Part shown: piece after piece, positions 12,268 through 22,300 of the stretch | Layout: the number at the start of each line of letters is the position of its first letter | Numbering within the stretch: the stretch's first letter is position 1 | DNA from: a virus | Strand: one strand, 5' to 3' | Length of the DNA stretch: 24,902 bases | Virus record (IMG/VR): IMGVR_UViG_3300030331_001159 | Location: 1-24,902 of that record | Notes under the pieces: model-generated | The model's database searches: none | Seen by the model: only the letters and a program-made list of their open reading frames with translations | What the model was told of the DNA's origin: nothing | Position numbers and translations under genes: made by a program

Positions 12268-14112
12268 ATGTCCACCGATACAATTCTATTTGATGTAAAT
12301 TTCAGACCGGGGATAGACAGAGAGTCTACACAATATGCCTCCAAAGGTGGGTGGTATAATGGTGACAAAGTACGGTTTCGTGCTGGTAAACCAGAAAACA
12401 TTCGTGGTTATGAGAAAAGAGTACAAGAAGAATTTATAGGAACAGGTCGTTCAGCACATTCATTTACAAGTAACGATGCTCTAAAATATCATTCCTTTGG
12501 TACACCTAGTCACTTATATATCTATGCCGGTGGTAAAAATTTTGATATTACACCATTACGAACATCAACAACATCGAGTGTTACCTACAAAACAGTAGCC
12601 TCTAGCACTCGCATACTTGTATCATCTACAAGTCATGGAGCTAATGTTGGTGATTATTTTATTCTCGTATCGTCAGCTACCGTGGGCGGTAATCATAGAT
12701 TTTTAAACAGTCAGTTTGAGGTTGTATCAGCTACATCTAATAATTTTACATTCAATACAACAGTAGCTTCATCGGCAACCACAACAATAACAACACGATC
12801 TAAGTTTCAATTCTATATACACTCAGGTGGGTCACAAAATATTCCTGAACTTGGTTGGGGTGTTGGGGTTTATAATGCTGGTGTTTCAATTACCGGAGCC
12901 AGAGCATGGAATAGTCCTGCAAGTATATCTGGTGATACACAAACACAGCCACTACGACAATGGGCACTTGACAACTTTGGCGAAGATTTATTAGCTTTAC
13001 CACGAGAGGGTAAATTACATGTATGGGAAGAATCAGACGGTACCGGTACAAGAGCTGTGGTTGTTCCAACAGCTCCAAGTGCATCCAACTTTATGTTTGT
13101 ATCACAACAAGATAGACACGTTATTTGTTTAGGCACACATGGTGTAGCCAGTGGTTTTGATCCAATGTTAGTTAGATGGTCAGACCAAAATGATTATACA
13201 AATTGGAATGTTAATGTTAGTAGCACATCGGGTGAAAACCAACTGGGTGACGGTAGCGAATTAATAACTGGACTTAACACTCGTAACCAATCATTAATCT
13301 GGACGGACAATGCTGTACATGCTATGGAGTTTGTTGGTCCACCGTTTATATTTAACTTTAGACAATTAGGTTCTAACTGTGGTATAGCTGGGCAACATGC
13401 AGCTATAGAACTTGACGGTCGTATATTCTGGATGGGTGCAAAAGATTTCTTTGTATATGATGGTGCTGTTAAAGCATTACCGTGTACAGTTCGTCGTTAT
13501 GTTTACGATGATTTTAACTTTGATCAAAAAGAAAAAGTATATGCTGGTACAAACCAAGAATTTAGAGAAGTAACATGGTTGTATCCAAGTAGAAATTCTA
13601 CAGAGGTGGATCGATATGTAAGTTATAATCCTGTTGAAAACTATTGGACATTTGGTACAACTATATTTACAACATGGGAAGATAAAGAAGTATTTCAAAA
13701 CGTGATAACAACTGGTCAAGAAGCAGACGGCGATAACTATTTATATACAAACGAACCCGAAGGTATTTATACAGCCGATGGTCAGAGACAAGAAGCATTT
13801 CTTGAATCATCAGAATTTGATACAACTCCGCCATCGTATGGACCAGGAGATAGCATTATGTACTTGGATAGAATCGTTCCAGACTTTACAATAAATGATG
13901 GTGGTCGTGTTACTTTAAATATGAAACTTAAAAACTTTCCAAACGGAGAGATTAGAGAAAAGGGACCATTTTTTGTAACACCGACAACACAATTTATAAG
14001 AACACGTGCTCGTAGTCGTCAAGCTATTATTCGTATCTCGACATCTACGGGTGGAACTAACTGGCGACTAGGATCTTTTAGAATGGATGTAACACAAGAT
14101 GGCAAAAGATAA
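12268..14112 (+). CDS. Tail nozzle/hub protein, P22 gp10/T7 gp12-like (614 aa)
   Basis: The N-terminus reads LFDVNFRPGIDRESTQYASK, GGWYNGDKVRFRAGKPENIR and GYEKR, a signature I link to phage packaged-DNA-stabilisation/nozzle proteins. The long beta-rich middle shows propeller-like blades (LRQWALDNFGEDLLALPREG, FDPMLVRWSDQNDYTNW, LITGLNTRNQSLIWTDNAVH, GRIFWMGAKDFFVYDGAVKA). The C-terminus is beta-rich with RTRARSRQAIIRIS. Its length and place after the adaptor genes fit a protein closing the tail tube below the adaptors. The ribosome-binding site is AAAGGTGGAGAG just before ATG 12268. It overlaps the next gene by 14 bases. Confidence 0.75.
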   Translation: MSTDTILFDVNFRPGIDRESTQYASKGGWYNGDKVRFRAGKPENIRGYEKRVQEEFIGTGRSAHSFTSNDALKYHSFGTPSHLYIYAGGKNFDITPLRTSTTSSVTYKTVASSTRILVSSTSHGANVGDYFILVSSATVGGNHRFLNSQFEVVSATSNNFTFNTTVASSATTTITTRSKFQFYIHSGGSQNIPELGWGVGVYNAGVSITGARAWNSPASISGDTQTQPLRQWALDNFGEDLLALPREGKLHVWEESDGTGTRAVVVPTAPSASNFMFVSQQDRHVICLGTHGVASGFDPMLVRWSDQNDYTNWNVNVSSTSGENQLGDGSELITGLNTRNQSLIWTDNAVHAMEFVGPPFIFNFRQLGSNCGIAGQHAAIELDGRIFWMGAKDFFVYDGAVKALPCTVRRYVYDDFNFDQKEKVYAGTNQEFREVTWLYPSRNSTEVDRYVSYNPVENYWTFGTTIFTTWEDKEVFQNVITTGQEADGDNYLYTNEPEGIYTADGQRQEAFLESSEFDTTPPSYGPGDSIMYLDRIVPDFTINDGGRVTLNMKLKNFPNGEIREKGPFFVTPTTQFIRTRARSRQAIIRISTSTGGTNWRLGSFRMDVTQDGKR

Positions 14113-14410
14113 CAGAAGAATACCAAGAAAAAAAGGACAGCCAGTCGGTAGTAAAAAACACTCTGATTTATATACCGATGAGAATCCAAAAGGCACAATA
14201 CGTGGTTTAAAATTTACAACAGTTGCAGACGCTAGAGCTTCGGTGGCTAAGATAAAAAGATCAGGTCGTAGTCATGCCCATAAAACACAGGCTGCGATTG
14301 CTATGGAACAACGAGCTAGAGTTGCAGGTAAAAGTAAACAAGCTGCTGTGTATAGAGCTTTTATAAATCAACAAAAGAAAAAGACAAAACAAAAAAGGAG
14401 TGTAGCATAA
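14099..14410 (+). CDS. Basic orphan protein with SKKHSDLYTDENPKGT motif (103 aa)
   Basis: It overlaps the nozzle gene by 14 bases. The N-terminal basic arm MAKDNRRIPRKKGQPVG is followed by SKKHSDLYTDENPKGTIRGL, a helix TTVADARASVAKIKRSG, and SHAHKTQAAIAMEQRARVAG, ending with YRAFINQQKKKTKQK. From memory this whole pattern, HSDLYTDExPKGTIxGLxF...SGRSHAHKxQAAIAMEQRA, is strongly conserved in marine phages and giant-virus-type genomes with no known function. The double His (SHAHK) and the charge may bind nucleic acid or metal. It is a separate basic protein far from the first cassette. Confidence 0.74.
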   Translation: MAKDNRRIPRKKGQPVGSKKHSDLYTDENPKGTIRGLKFTTVADARASVAKIKRSGRSHAHKTQAAIAMEQRARVAGKSKQAAVYRAFINQQKKKTKQKRSVA

Positions 14411-14827
14411 ATGGCAGATTATCCAAGATTCCCAAGAATAACGCCTAACATGGAAAACAGTTCGACGACGTTTACAACAGGATCTCCACAAAGCACTGGG
14501 TTTGGTCCACCAGCACCCGCACCAACAACGACTGTATCGTTTCTTGATGCCGGTAATGCTAATGCTTTTTCAGACGATGCACTTAATAAAATGGAAGCAT
14601 GGGCTGATTCTTTAAATGATAAACTATCAGCTGACCAAGTAAAGATTCGTAATAGTGTACAACAAGATCAGTTTGGATCTATAAGTATACAAGGACGACT
14701 AAGACTTAATAGTAATTTATCTAATCCAGATACGGCTGGTCCTTTTGTAAAAGGTCAGATTAGGTTTAATGCTGCTACCAATAAGTTTCAAGGCTATGAT
14801 GGTACAGATTGGAGGGACTTTCACTAA
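14411..14827 (+). CDS. Short fibre-like virion protein (138 aa)
   Basis: It starts directly after the previous stop. The N-terminal third is Pro/Thr-rich and flexible (TTGSPQSTGFGPPAPAPTTT). A helix follows (FSDDALNKMEAWADSLNDKL), and the C-terminus reads VKGQIRFNAATNKFQGYDGT then DWRDFH. The G(x)IRFNxxTNxFQGYDGxxW motif is a common short beta segment near the ends of phage fibres. The protein may be a small spike or adaptor for an appendage. Its TAA overlaps the following ATG (TAATG), and its 3' end carries the Shine-Dalgarno GGAGGGA for the next gene. Confidence 0.7.
   Translation: MADYPRFPRITPNMENSSTTFTTGSPQSTGFGPPAPAPTTTVSFLDAGNANAFSDDALNKMEAWADSLNDKLSADQVKIRNSVQQDQFGSISIQGRLRLNSNLSNPDTAGPFVKGQIRFNAATNKFQGYDGTDWRDFH
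14811..14817 (+). promoter_or_regulatory. Ribosome-binding site that decides the next start
   Basis: GGAGGGA lies 9 bases before ATG 14827. This favours the TAATG-coupled ATG over the in-frame TTG at 14809, which the site itself would overlap. Confidence 0.7.
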
Positions 14828-16680
14828 TGTTTGGAAGTATAGGTGGTTTTTTTAGAGATATAGTTGCGCCGATTGGGCTAGCATTTATTCCAGGAGCAGG
14901 TCCATATTTAGCGGCAGCATATTCTGGTATTAAAACAGGTATTCAAACTGGTAGTCCATTAGCAGGTATTGGTTCAGCTGGTTTAAGTTTAGGTTTAGCA
15001 AGCGCATTTAAAGGACTTACGGATGCAGCAACTAAACCTGCTACAGCTTTACCGGTGTTTAAAACATCAGCTGAAAAGGCAGCACAAGCTGGTACAACAG
15101 GTTTTATGGCTGCTGGAGAAGGAATTAAGTATGGTGCTTCATCTCTTGCAAATCAAGCATCAAATTTAGCAACCAATGTTGGAAGCACATTTGGAAAAAT
15201 TGGAACAGGTATTTCAGAGGGAGTTAAAAATTTAACAGCCGAGGGTGTAACTTTAGGTGGTCAGTTACCAGGGACCAAAGATATTTTACCAGAATTTATA
15301 ACTAAACAATCTCCAGGAACTATAGCTTTAGGTGGTCTTGGTTTACAAATGGTAGCAACACCCCCACCAGAACCAGCTCCATTTGTTCCAATGCAGCCAC
15401 AACGTAGAACCACTGACCTCAGTAAGTATGGCTACAAAGGCCCGCTTGATCGTGGTGAATATACTTATGCTGATCCAGAGGATATTGCTTACGGTCGAGT
15501 CACTCCAGGTTCTTATGGTTATCTTGGCGCTAAAGAGGGTGGTAAAATCAAAGCTCAAGGTGGTGGAGTCATGATGCAGTCTGGTCCATACAATCCACAG
15601 ATAGAAGCACAAAAAGGCACATTCCGCCCAACGGGTTCTATGGTTTCACCACAAGCTGCGCCAGGTATATCTAGTATTGCCCAGACCCAACCAATGATGT
15701 CAGTTAGTCCACAAAAGATTGCCGGTCTAGCTCAACCCGTAGCTCCAACCATACCAACAACTAATGTACCTATGGCTCAACCACAAGCACCAGCACCTAT
15801 GCCGATGCCAATGCCGCAATCACAACAAGGTGGAATAGAACAACAAGCTCAACAACTAATAAATGATTTACCAAAAAAAGATATTAATGTTAACATTGAT
15901 CAGATTCGTCAGTTTATTGGATTAGCTGAAGGCGGTAAAGTACCGACAACCGAAAAAGAATTTGCCAGAATTGGTGTATATAAAAGACCGGAAGATTATG
16001 ACTCAAAGAAAATGAATGTCGGTGGCGAAGTTCCCGGCATGGCTAGACAAGCTCCCGCAGGAATCACAGGACCATCATCAGGTTTAGGTTTTTCTGATAT
16101 GCGTCGTAAAAAAATGAGTGAAGAAGAATTTATAAATTTTGTGGGCAATGATTTGTTTAAAGGTAACTTTATAGGAAGAGCGGTTGCCGAACTTCAAGGA
16201 CCTGAGTTATATAAACAATTTGACGACCAAGGCGCATTTGATATGGCCGAAGGTGGAGAAGTAGATTCCAACCAAACATTACAAGAGAATGCATTCGTTA
16301 TACCAGCAGATGTCGTGGGTCACATAGGTGACGGTTCATCTGATGCTGGTGCTCAAAGATTACAAAGTTATTTGGGTATGAACCCGCAGCAATACCAAGC
16401 GGGTGGGATTATGGCGGGTGAACTACAAGGACCGGGTGGTGGTATGGATGATCTTATCCAGACTAGCATCGAGGGTAAACGAGCCGCAGCTGTTAGTCCA
16501 CAAGAGTTTGTAGTACCACGAGATATTGTTGCAGAGTTAGGACAAGGTAGTTATGATAAAGGATCAAACAAATTATATGCATTGATGAGAAATGTGCGTA
16601 AAGCGAAAACAGGAACGACGAAACAACCAGCTGAACTTACAAGAGGTCTAGGACAGTTGATGAGAACAGCGGTTGCTTGA
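14827..16680 (+). CDS. Internal virion/ejection-type protein with GGxV motifs and duplicated FVxPxDxV motif (617 aa)
   Basis: Residues 1-60 are hydrophobic and Gly/Ala-rich (GGFFRDIVAPIGLAFIPGAG, GIGSAGLSLGLASAF), which suggests membrane insertion. The middle is Pro/Gln/Met-rich and disordered. Four GG-motifs occur: KEGGKIK (GG at 238), AEGGKVP (369), NVGGEVP (399) and AEGGEVD (476). Two copies of a 28-residue motif start at F490 (FVIPADVVGHIGDGSSDAG) and F561 (FVVPRDIVAELGQGSYDKG); the second leads into ALMRNVRKAKTGTTKQ, conserved in marine phages from memory. Order and composition fit an ejected core protein; its precise role is unknown. The last 8 bases overlap the next gene. Confidence 0.72.
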   Translation: MFGSIGGFFRDIVAPIGLAFIPGAGPYLAAAYSGIKTGIQTGSPLAGIGSAGLSLGLASAFKGLTDAATKPATALPVFKTSAEKAAQAGTTGFMAAGEGIKYGASSLANQASNLATNVGSTFGKIGTGISEGVKNLTAEGVTLGGQLPGTKDILPEFITKQSPGTIALGGLGLQMVATPPPEPAPFVPMQPQRRTTDLSKYGYKGPLDRGEYTYADPEDIAYGRVTPGSYGYLGAKEGGKIKAQGGGVMMQSGPYNPQIEAQKGTFRPTGSMVSPQAAPGISSIAQTQPMMSVSPQKIAGLAQPVAPTIPTTNVPMAQPQAPAPMPMPMPQSQQGGIEQQAQQLINDLPKKDINVNIDQIRQFIGLAEGGKVPTTEKEFARIGVYKRPEDYDSKKMNVGGEVPGMARQAPAGITGPSSGLGFSDMRRKKMSEEEFINFVGNDLFKGNFIGRAVAELQGPELYKQFDDQGAFDMAEGGEVDSNQTLQENAFVIPADVVGHIGDGSSDAGAQRLQSYLGMNPQQYQAGGIMAGELQGPGGGMDDLIQTSIEGKRAAAVSPQEFVVPRDIVAELGQGSYDKGSNKLYALMRNVRKAKTGTTKQPAELTRGLGQLMRTAVA

Positions 16681-17098
16681 GGTAGAAGAGGTTAAATCTT
16701 TTGATGATATTGAAGAATTGTTTATGTTATTTCCCGTGGAAATCGAACGAATACCGTTTGAAAACAAATACACGCCAGAAATACTTAGACAACATATTGA
16801 AACAGGAGTGTTAGGTTTGTTAAGAATAAAACATAATGGTAGAATAATCGCAGGTTATGTAATAAAGATAAATGTTTATCCAACAACAAAACGATTATTA
16901 GAAATATTGTTTATCTTTGGAAGAAACCTTAACTTTCGTGTGGGTAAACAAATATTTAAGAAGCTTGAAGACTTAGCTCAACAGTTAAAGTTAGACGGCA
17001 TTGAATTAACCGGTCGTATGCAGTGGAATAAAGTATGCGATAAGCTTGGTTTCGATAACCAACAATTTATACAGAGAACAAAATGGCTGACTTATTAA
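16673..17098 (+). CDS. GNAT-fold acetyltransferase-like protein (141 aa, TTG start)
   Basis: The start TTG 16673 overlaps the upstream stop; no in-frame ATG appears until about 50 bases later. The protein has a beta hairpin (GLLRIKHNGRIIAGYVIKIN), a long strand (RLLEILFIFGRNLNF), a helix (VGKQIFKKLEDLAQQLKLDG) and the GNAT-like end IELTGRMQWNKVCDKLGFD. The usual acetyl-CoA loop (Q/R-x2-GxG/A) is not evident, so catalysis is doubtful. T7-like phages carry a related GNAT-fold protein (gp13 region, DUF2833-type) beside their internal virion genes, and the position here matches. It may serve as an assembly or ejection factor rather than an enzyme. Confidence 0.65.
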   Translation: MLEVEEVKSFDDIEELFMLFPVEIERIPFENKYTPEILRQHIETGVLGLLRIKHNGRIIAGYVIKINVYPTTKRLLEILFIFGRNLNFRVGKQIFKKLEDLAQQLKLDGIELTGRMQWNKVCDKLGFDNQQFIQRTKWLTY

Positions 17099-19365
17099 AA
17101 CGATTACAAATTTCTGAACAACATTACGGTGTAGGAATGGAGGACAATCCATTCAAAGATGCATCACCAGATGAGTGCATGAGTGTATGCTTCGGTGGTG
17201 GTGGTGGACGATCACCTCCCCCTCCCCCGCCTCAAACAGTTACACAACAAACAAGTAACATACCAGAATATTTTCAACCGTATTTAGAAAGATTGTTTGA
17301 AAGAGCTGAAGGTGTAACAACAGAACCATTTGAAAGATATGAAGGACAAAGACTAGCTTTACCAACCCCGCAACAACAAGCTGCATATCAAGGTGTTGAA
17401 GAAATGGTTGGTGGCTACAAACCATATATAGCTACGGCTGATCTATTGACAGCTCAAGCAGCGCAACAATCAACAGACCCAACAGCTATTGCTTCACGTA
17501 TGAGTCCATACCAACAAGCTGTTGTTGATATACAAAAAAGAGAAGCTTTACGTGATGCTAATAAACTACAACAACAAATAGGAGCATCAGCAGTTGGTGC
17601 AGGTTCTTTTGGTGGATCACGACAAGCTTTAGCTGAAACAGAATTAGCCAGACAGACTGGACAAAGACTTGCTGACATACAAGCCGTTGGATCACAACAA
17701 GCTTTTCAACAAGCTATGAATCAATTGTCTGCTGACAGAGCAGCATCACTTGCGGCTGGTCAACAGTTTGCTGGTCTTGGCGCACAACAACAGCAGTTAG
17801 GATTAGCTGGGTTAGGTGCACTTGAAACTGTCGGTGGTACACAACAAGCTCAACAACAAAAAGCACTAGACATTGCATATGAAGACTTTGCACGAGAAAG
17901 AACTTTCCCATCTCAACAAGTACAAGAGATGTCATCTGTACTTCGTGGATTTAATTTACCAGTATCGACATACACAACATCTCAAGCACAACAAGCACCA
18001 CCAACATTCGGACAACAAGCAGCCGGTCTTGGTTTGGGTGCACTAGGTATCTATGGTGCGGGTAAAGGTGTAGGACTATTCGCCAAGGGTGGTGATGTTC
18101 CTGATAATCCGGGTATAAAAAAATTAGCCGCCAAAGCTCCACAAGTTGTAGAGAAGATGGGCTTTGATCCACAGGAAGTTATGAATGCTTACGTTGGTGG
18201 TAAGATGACATATGCAGAAGGTGATAGAGTTTCTGATCCATTTACAGAGGGTGGTATTAATTATTTAATTTCTACATTTGGACCACTTGAAAAAGCAAGA
18301 TACGAAGGAGCACTTAAAGAAGGACTATCAAGAGAAGAAGCCATTGAGTTTGCAAAAGACGTAAGTGGTAAGGCTGATCCGTTTTATCCAGAAGTGGCTC
18401 TACCATTTATAGGACCAGCAGCAAGAACTTTAGGTACAGCTAAAACTATTTATGATAAAGCTATTCAATCACCAGCAAGACAAGGAACGACAAAAGAACC
18501 ACCAAAGAAAACTATTAGTCAAAGAATATCTGAGGCTACTGGTGGCACAAAACAGATCCAACCTAAAGCTTCGCCTCAACAAAGAGCAGAAGCAGTAATA
18601 CCAGCTAGAATAAGAGGACCTAAAGATGCTGCACAGTTTGGGACTGGTCGTTTTCAACAAGCTAAAGCTCTTGAAGCGCCAATAAATTTAGAGGCACAAA
18701 AGAAAACAACAATGATGGACACTGAAGAAGCAAATAAAAAAACAACAATAGAAGAGAAAGATACAACAGATAAAAAAGACCCAGTCATAGATCCAAATAA
18801 AATTATTGCTAAAGAAGAAGAGTCATCATTGGATATGTTAAAAAACATGTTAAAACCAAAAGAAGAAGGTATTGATATCATGGCAGCTAAAACTGGTTTA
18901 CTTGATTTCATAGCGGCTGAAGATATTAGAACTGGTAAAGCCGGTGCCGAAGAAGCGGCTAAAAGAATAACTGAAAGAGGACTAGCTCAACAAAAATTTA
19001 AAGCTGATGAACAACAAGAACAATTTAATAATGCTGTAGCTATCGCAGGTCTAGATTTAAAACAACAAGAACTCGTTGCTAATGAAGCGGCAAGTATTCG
19101 TAAGTACATAACTGAAACATTAAAACTAGATGCCGAGAGAACAAATAAATATATGGCAGAAATATTAGGTAGTCCACAACTTGTTTCAATGTTACAAGAT
19201 CCAGAAACAAAAACACAGATTATTAAACAAATACTTGAAACCGAACAAGACATAAAAAAAGGACTAGGTGTTGAAAAAGATTCAACCGATAAAGCTAACC
19301 TAGGCACCACTGATAGTGGTGTTACTTTTTCAATAAAAGGTATTCCTAAACCACAGGAGCAATAG
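17083..19365 (+). CDS. Gln/Ala-rich internal virion protein (760 aa)
   Basis: It overlaps the GNAT gene by 16 bases. Residues 38-50 are GGGGGRSPPPPPP. A second possible start, M33 (nt 17179), would give MSVCFGGGG, a start seen in some relatives, but it lacks a good Shine-Dalgarno. Residues 140-290 form a long Gln/Ala-rich helical region (MSPYQQAVVDIQKREALRDA, SFGGSRQALAETELARQTGQ, YEDFARERTFPSQQVQEMSS), a pattern known to me from marine phage internal or tape-like proteins. AKGGDVP (GG at 336) repeats the GGxV motif. The C-terminal half is Lys/Glu-rich coiled coil. A role in the ejected channel, like T7 gp14/gp15, is inferred. Confidence 0.72.
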   Translation: MADLLKRLQISEQHYGVGMEDNPFKDASPDECMSVCFGGGGGRSPPPPPPQTVTQQTSNIPEYFQPYLERLFERAEGVTTEPFERYEGQRLALPTPQQQAAYQGVEEMVGGYKPYIATADLLTAQAAQQSTDPTAIASRMSPYQQAVVDIQKREALRDANKLQQQIGASAVGAGSFGGSRQALAETELARQTGQRLADIQAVGSQQAFQQAMNQLSADRAASLAAGQQFAGLGAQQQQLGLAGLGALETVGGTQQAQQQKALDIAYEDFARERTFPSQQVQEMSSVLRGFNLPVSTYTTSQAQQAPPTFGQQAAGLGLGALGIYGAGKGVGLFAKGGDVPDNPGIKKLAAKAPQVVEKMGFDPQEVMNAYVGGKMTYAEGDRVSDPFTEGGINYLISTFGPLEKARYEGALKEGLSREEAIEFAKDVSGKADPFYPEVALPFIGPAARTLGTAKTIYDKAIQSPARQGTTKEPPKKTISQRISEATGGTKQIQPKASPQQRAEAVIPARIRGPKDAAQFGTGRFQQAKALEAPINLEAQKKTTMMDTEEANKKTTIEEKDTTDKKDPVIDPNKIIAKEEESSLDMLKNMLKPKEEGIDIMAAKTGLLDFIAAEDIRTGKAGAEEAAKRITERGLAQQKFKADEQQEQFNNAVAIAGLDLKQQELVANEAASIRKYITETLKLDAERTNKYMAEILGSPQLVSMLQDPETKTQIIKQILETEQDIKKGLGVEKDSTDKANLGTTDSGVTFSIKGIPKPQEQ

Positions 19366-19367
19366 TC

Positions 19368-22300
19368 ATGCCAAGAGTGGTTGACTATGGTGGCTTTGGT
19401 AACTTAGAATTTGAAGATCACGTTACCGACGATCAGATAAAAGAATACATCGATGATAACTATAAAGAGATAGAGAATAGACTCAACGTCCCTCCTCCTA
19501 AACTAAGAGGTATACCATTGGTACCTGATGCGATTGAACGTGGTATTCGTCGGGTTCAAAAAGGTATTAATGTTAATATGCTTGAGCTAGGGTTTGAGGA
19601 CCCACAAAGCGCAGCTTATGACATTCGTCAGTATGAACAACGTATAAAAGAAATACCTCTTGATGACGATGACTTCACAACCTTACAACAAATATCTAAA
19701 GCTAAAACTACAGGCGAGGCTCTCAAGGCTCTTGCTAAGAATCCATCGGTTATCTTACCAATTATTGGTGAATCTATTGGTACTTATTTACCAACTCTTG
19801 CTGTTGCGGGTGGTGTAGCTTTAGCCACTAAAGGTTTAGCTATACCGTTACTATCCCGTATTGTTGGTGGATTAGCCACTGGTGCTGGTAGCGCAGCAAC
19901 AGAATACGGTCTGTCATTTATTGAATCTGTTAGTGAGACTGGTGTTGATATCAATGATGGTATTGCTTTAGCTGCCGCCTTTAATGACCCTAAAGTTTTA
20001 GCCGAAGCCAGAGCACATGCAAAAAAACGTGCCATACCTATTGGTGCCTTTGATGCACTAGCTTTTGGTACGGCGGGTCTGTTAACAAAAGCTATTAAAG
20101 ATGCTGGTCGTGCAGGACTAGGGGCACGTGTCGCAGGTGCTCTTGGCGAGACAGTCCAAGCGGGTTCACTCGGTGCTTTGGGTGAGGCTTCGGCACAGAT
20201 TATGACGGACGGCTTTGTGTCCAGACCTGGTGAAGTCTTACTCGAAGGTATAGCCGAGGGTCCTATCGGTATCGTGGAGGCTGGCTTAGCGGCAAGACCC
20301 GACAAAAATTATGATGTCAAAGAGTTTAAACCCGAAGACGATGATGGTAGTCCACTTAAAACACCAGAGATAACAAAGAAAACAACACCAAAGAAAAAAC
20401 CAAAAACAAAAGTAACTGAACCAACACCAGAGAAAAAAGAAACCATCGACCAACTTGCCGACGATGAGTTTGCCGATATGGAGATTGGTGAACTTGTTGG
20501 TAAGATATATAACAACGTATCAGAGGTTGCACAGACACGAACCAAAGACGGTGTTGGTGGTTCAAAAATAAATCCAAAAAAAGTTAGGGAAAAATTATTA
20601 AGTAAAGTTGAACAAAAGTTTTTAGAAGAGAATCCAGATGTTGAAGCAAAGATATATCAACAACTAGCCGAAAACAATGTTATTAAACAAGAAGGTAAAG
20701 ATTTTACAACGTGGTCGCCATACGACAAAGACACCGTTAAACAAACAGAAAAAGCAAAAAAGAAAGTTAGAAAAAAAAAGGTTGAGGCTGTTAAATTATC
20801 GACACCAATGTTTGCAGCTCAGTTTGAAAAGAAAGCTCCGACTGACGAAGAAGTATTCGAATCAAGAAAGCAACCCTTAGAAAACGCTTTTTTCGATAAC
20901 GAAAATGTTACAAGTCCGCTACAAAACAAAATTGAAAAGACAGAACTTGATGCAGTATTACAACAAAAAGAACAGCAATCAGTAGTTACCAAAGATATTT
21001 ACAATTTAAAAACAAATAAAGTATTAGGTAAGATACAACAGATACGAGCAAGTGGTGCAAAGCCAATTAAGTTTGGAGCCGTAGCTATAAACAACCCATC
21101 ATCGGCAAAAATATTTGAGACAGAAGCAGAAGCTACAACATATTTAAATAATCAATTACAAAATGAAAAGCAAGAGATTGCCGATAACGAAGAAACAAAT
21201 GAAACACCAAGTGTTGCTCTTGATCCAGACCCAACATCAAGTATTGATACCAATGCTAAAGCTATAGACTTTAATGTGTTCCAAGATTTCATAGCACGTA
21301 GTTATAGAAGTGGTAAAAAAACAAACAATCCCGGTGTTACTGAAAACGAACGACCTGCAAATAAAACTCAAGAACAGATAGAGAAGACAGATGAAAGACT
21401 AGCGAATGAAGATACACCAGAAGCACAAGAAGCTGACGAGATAAACGATGCGGGTGATGATGAGTTAGAATATAAGAACACTCCAAAAGAACAAGCTGAT
21501 AATAGAACATTATTTAAAAAAGCCACGGATTTTTTAAAAGGAACTAAAACATCCATAGGTCGTTTGGTTGGTAATTGGTTTGCTGATCTACGACATTTAG
21601 CTTCAAAAGATAAACCACTCGCAAAAGTTTTAAATGCGATTGTTAAACGATCAGAATTTAGGGGCAGAATATACGAAGAGTTAATGGCAATTATGAAGCC
21701 GTGGGCAAACTTAACAGAAGCACAAGCCGAACGTGTAGCCAAGGTTGCAATCTTTGCTAGAAACGAAGCCTCTGTAAAAGGAAACAGAAGAGTATTAACA
21801 CCAGTAAATGGAGAGATTACAGTAACTGAAGATGAGTTTAGATTTGGCACACAAGTTGATGAGGATGGTGAGAAAAAATTTAAGTTCGGTGTATCTCGCA
21901 TGTTTGACCCAGAGACTATTACTCTTACTGGCGAGGAAATAGAAGCATATAATGCCTTAACTGAAATGGGTAATTATGAAAGACAATTAATAATTGAACA
22001 AACAATAGACCAATTAAAAAGTAATGACGTTACAAGTTCAACGGTAACACGTTACTTACAAAACATTGACTTGACTACAAACTATGCCAGAGATCCAGAG
22101 GCTTTACAAAAACTCATAGATCAATTAGGAACAGCAAGTGAGAGTTTAGTGGTTATTGATGAGGCAGGAGCACAAGCAATTAAAAATGCTATCAGTCGTA
22201 TTGAAAAAATAGGTAGCCAAATGAACACGGTTTATTTTCCCATGAGTCGATCAGGTGATAAGTATGTTGCGGTTACAAAGAATGTTTTAAAAGATGGTAA

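Noticed and set aside
14809-14826. TTG start giving six extra residues to the 617-aa protein
   Set aside because: ATG 14827 has GGAGGGA at 9-base spacing and the common TAATG coupling; the TTG lies at the ribosome-binding site itself.
19784-20305. Minus-strand open frame (173 aa) rich in Ala/Pro/Ser
   Set aside because: Antisense of the Gly/Ala-rich part of the giant protein; low complexity with no independent evidence.
20677-20880. Plus-strand 67-aa frame inside the giant gene
   Set aside because: Lys/Arg-rich shadow in an alternative frame of a low-complexity region, with no ribosome-binding site.
21368-21901. Minus-strand open frame (177 aa)
   Set aside because: Antisense shadow inside the 1750-aa gene without ribosome-binding site or recognisable motif.
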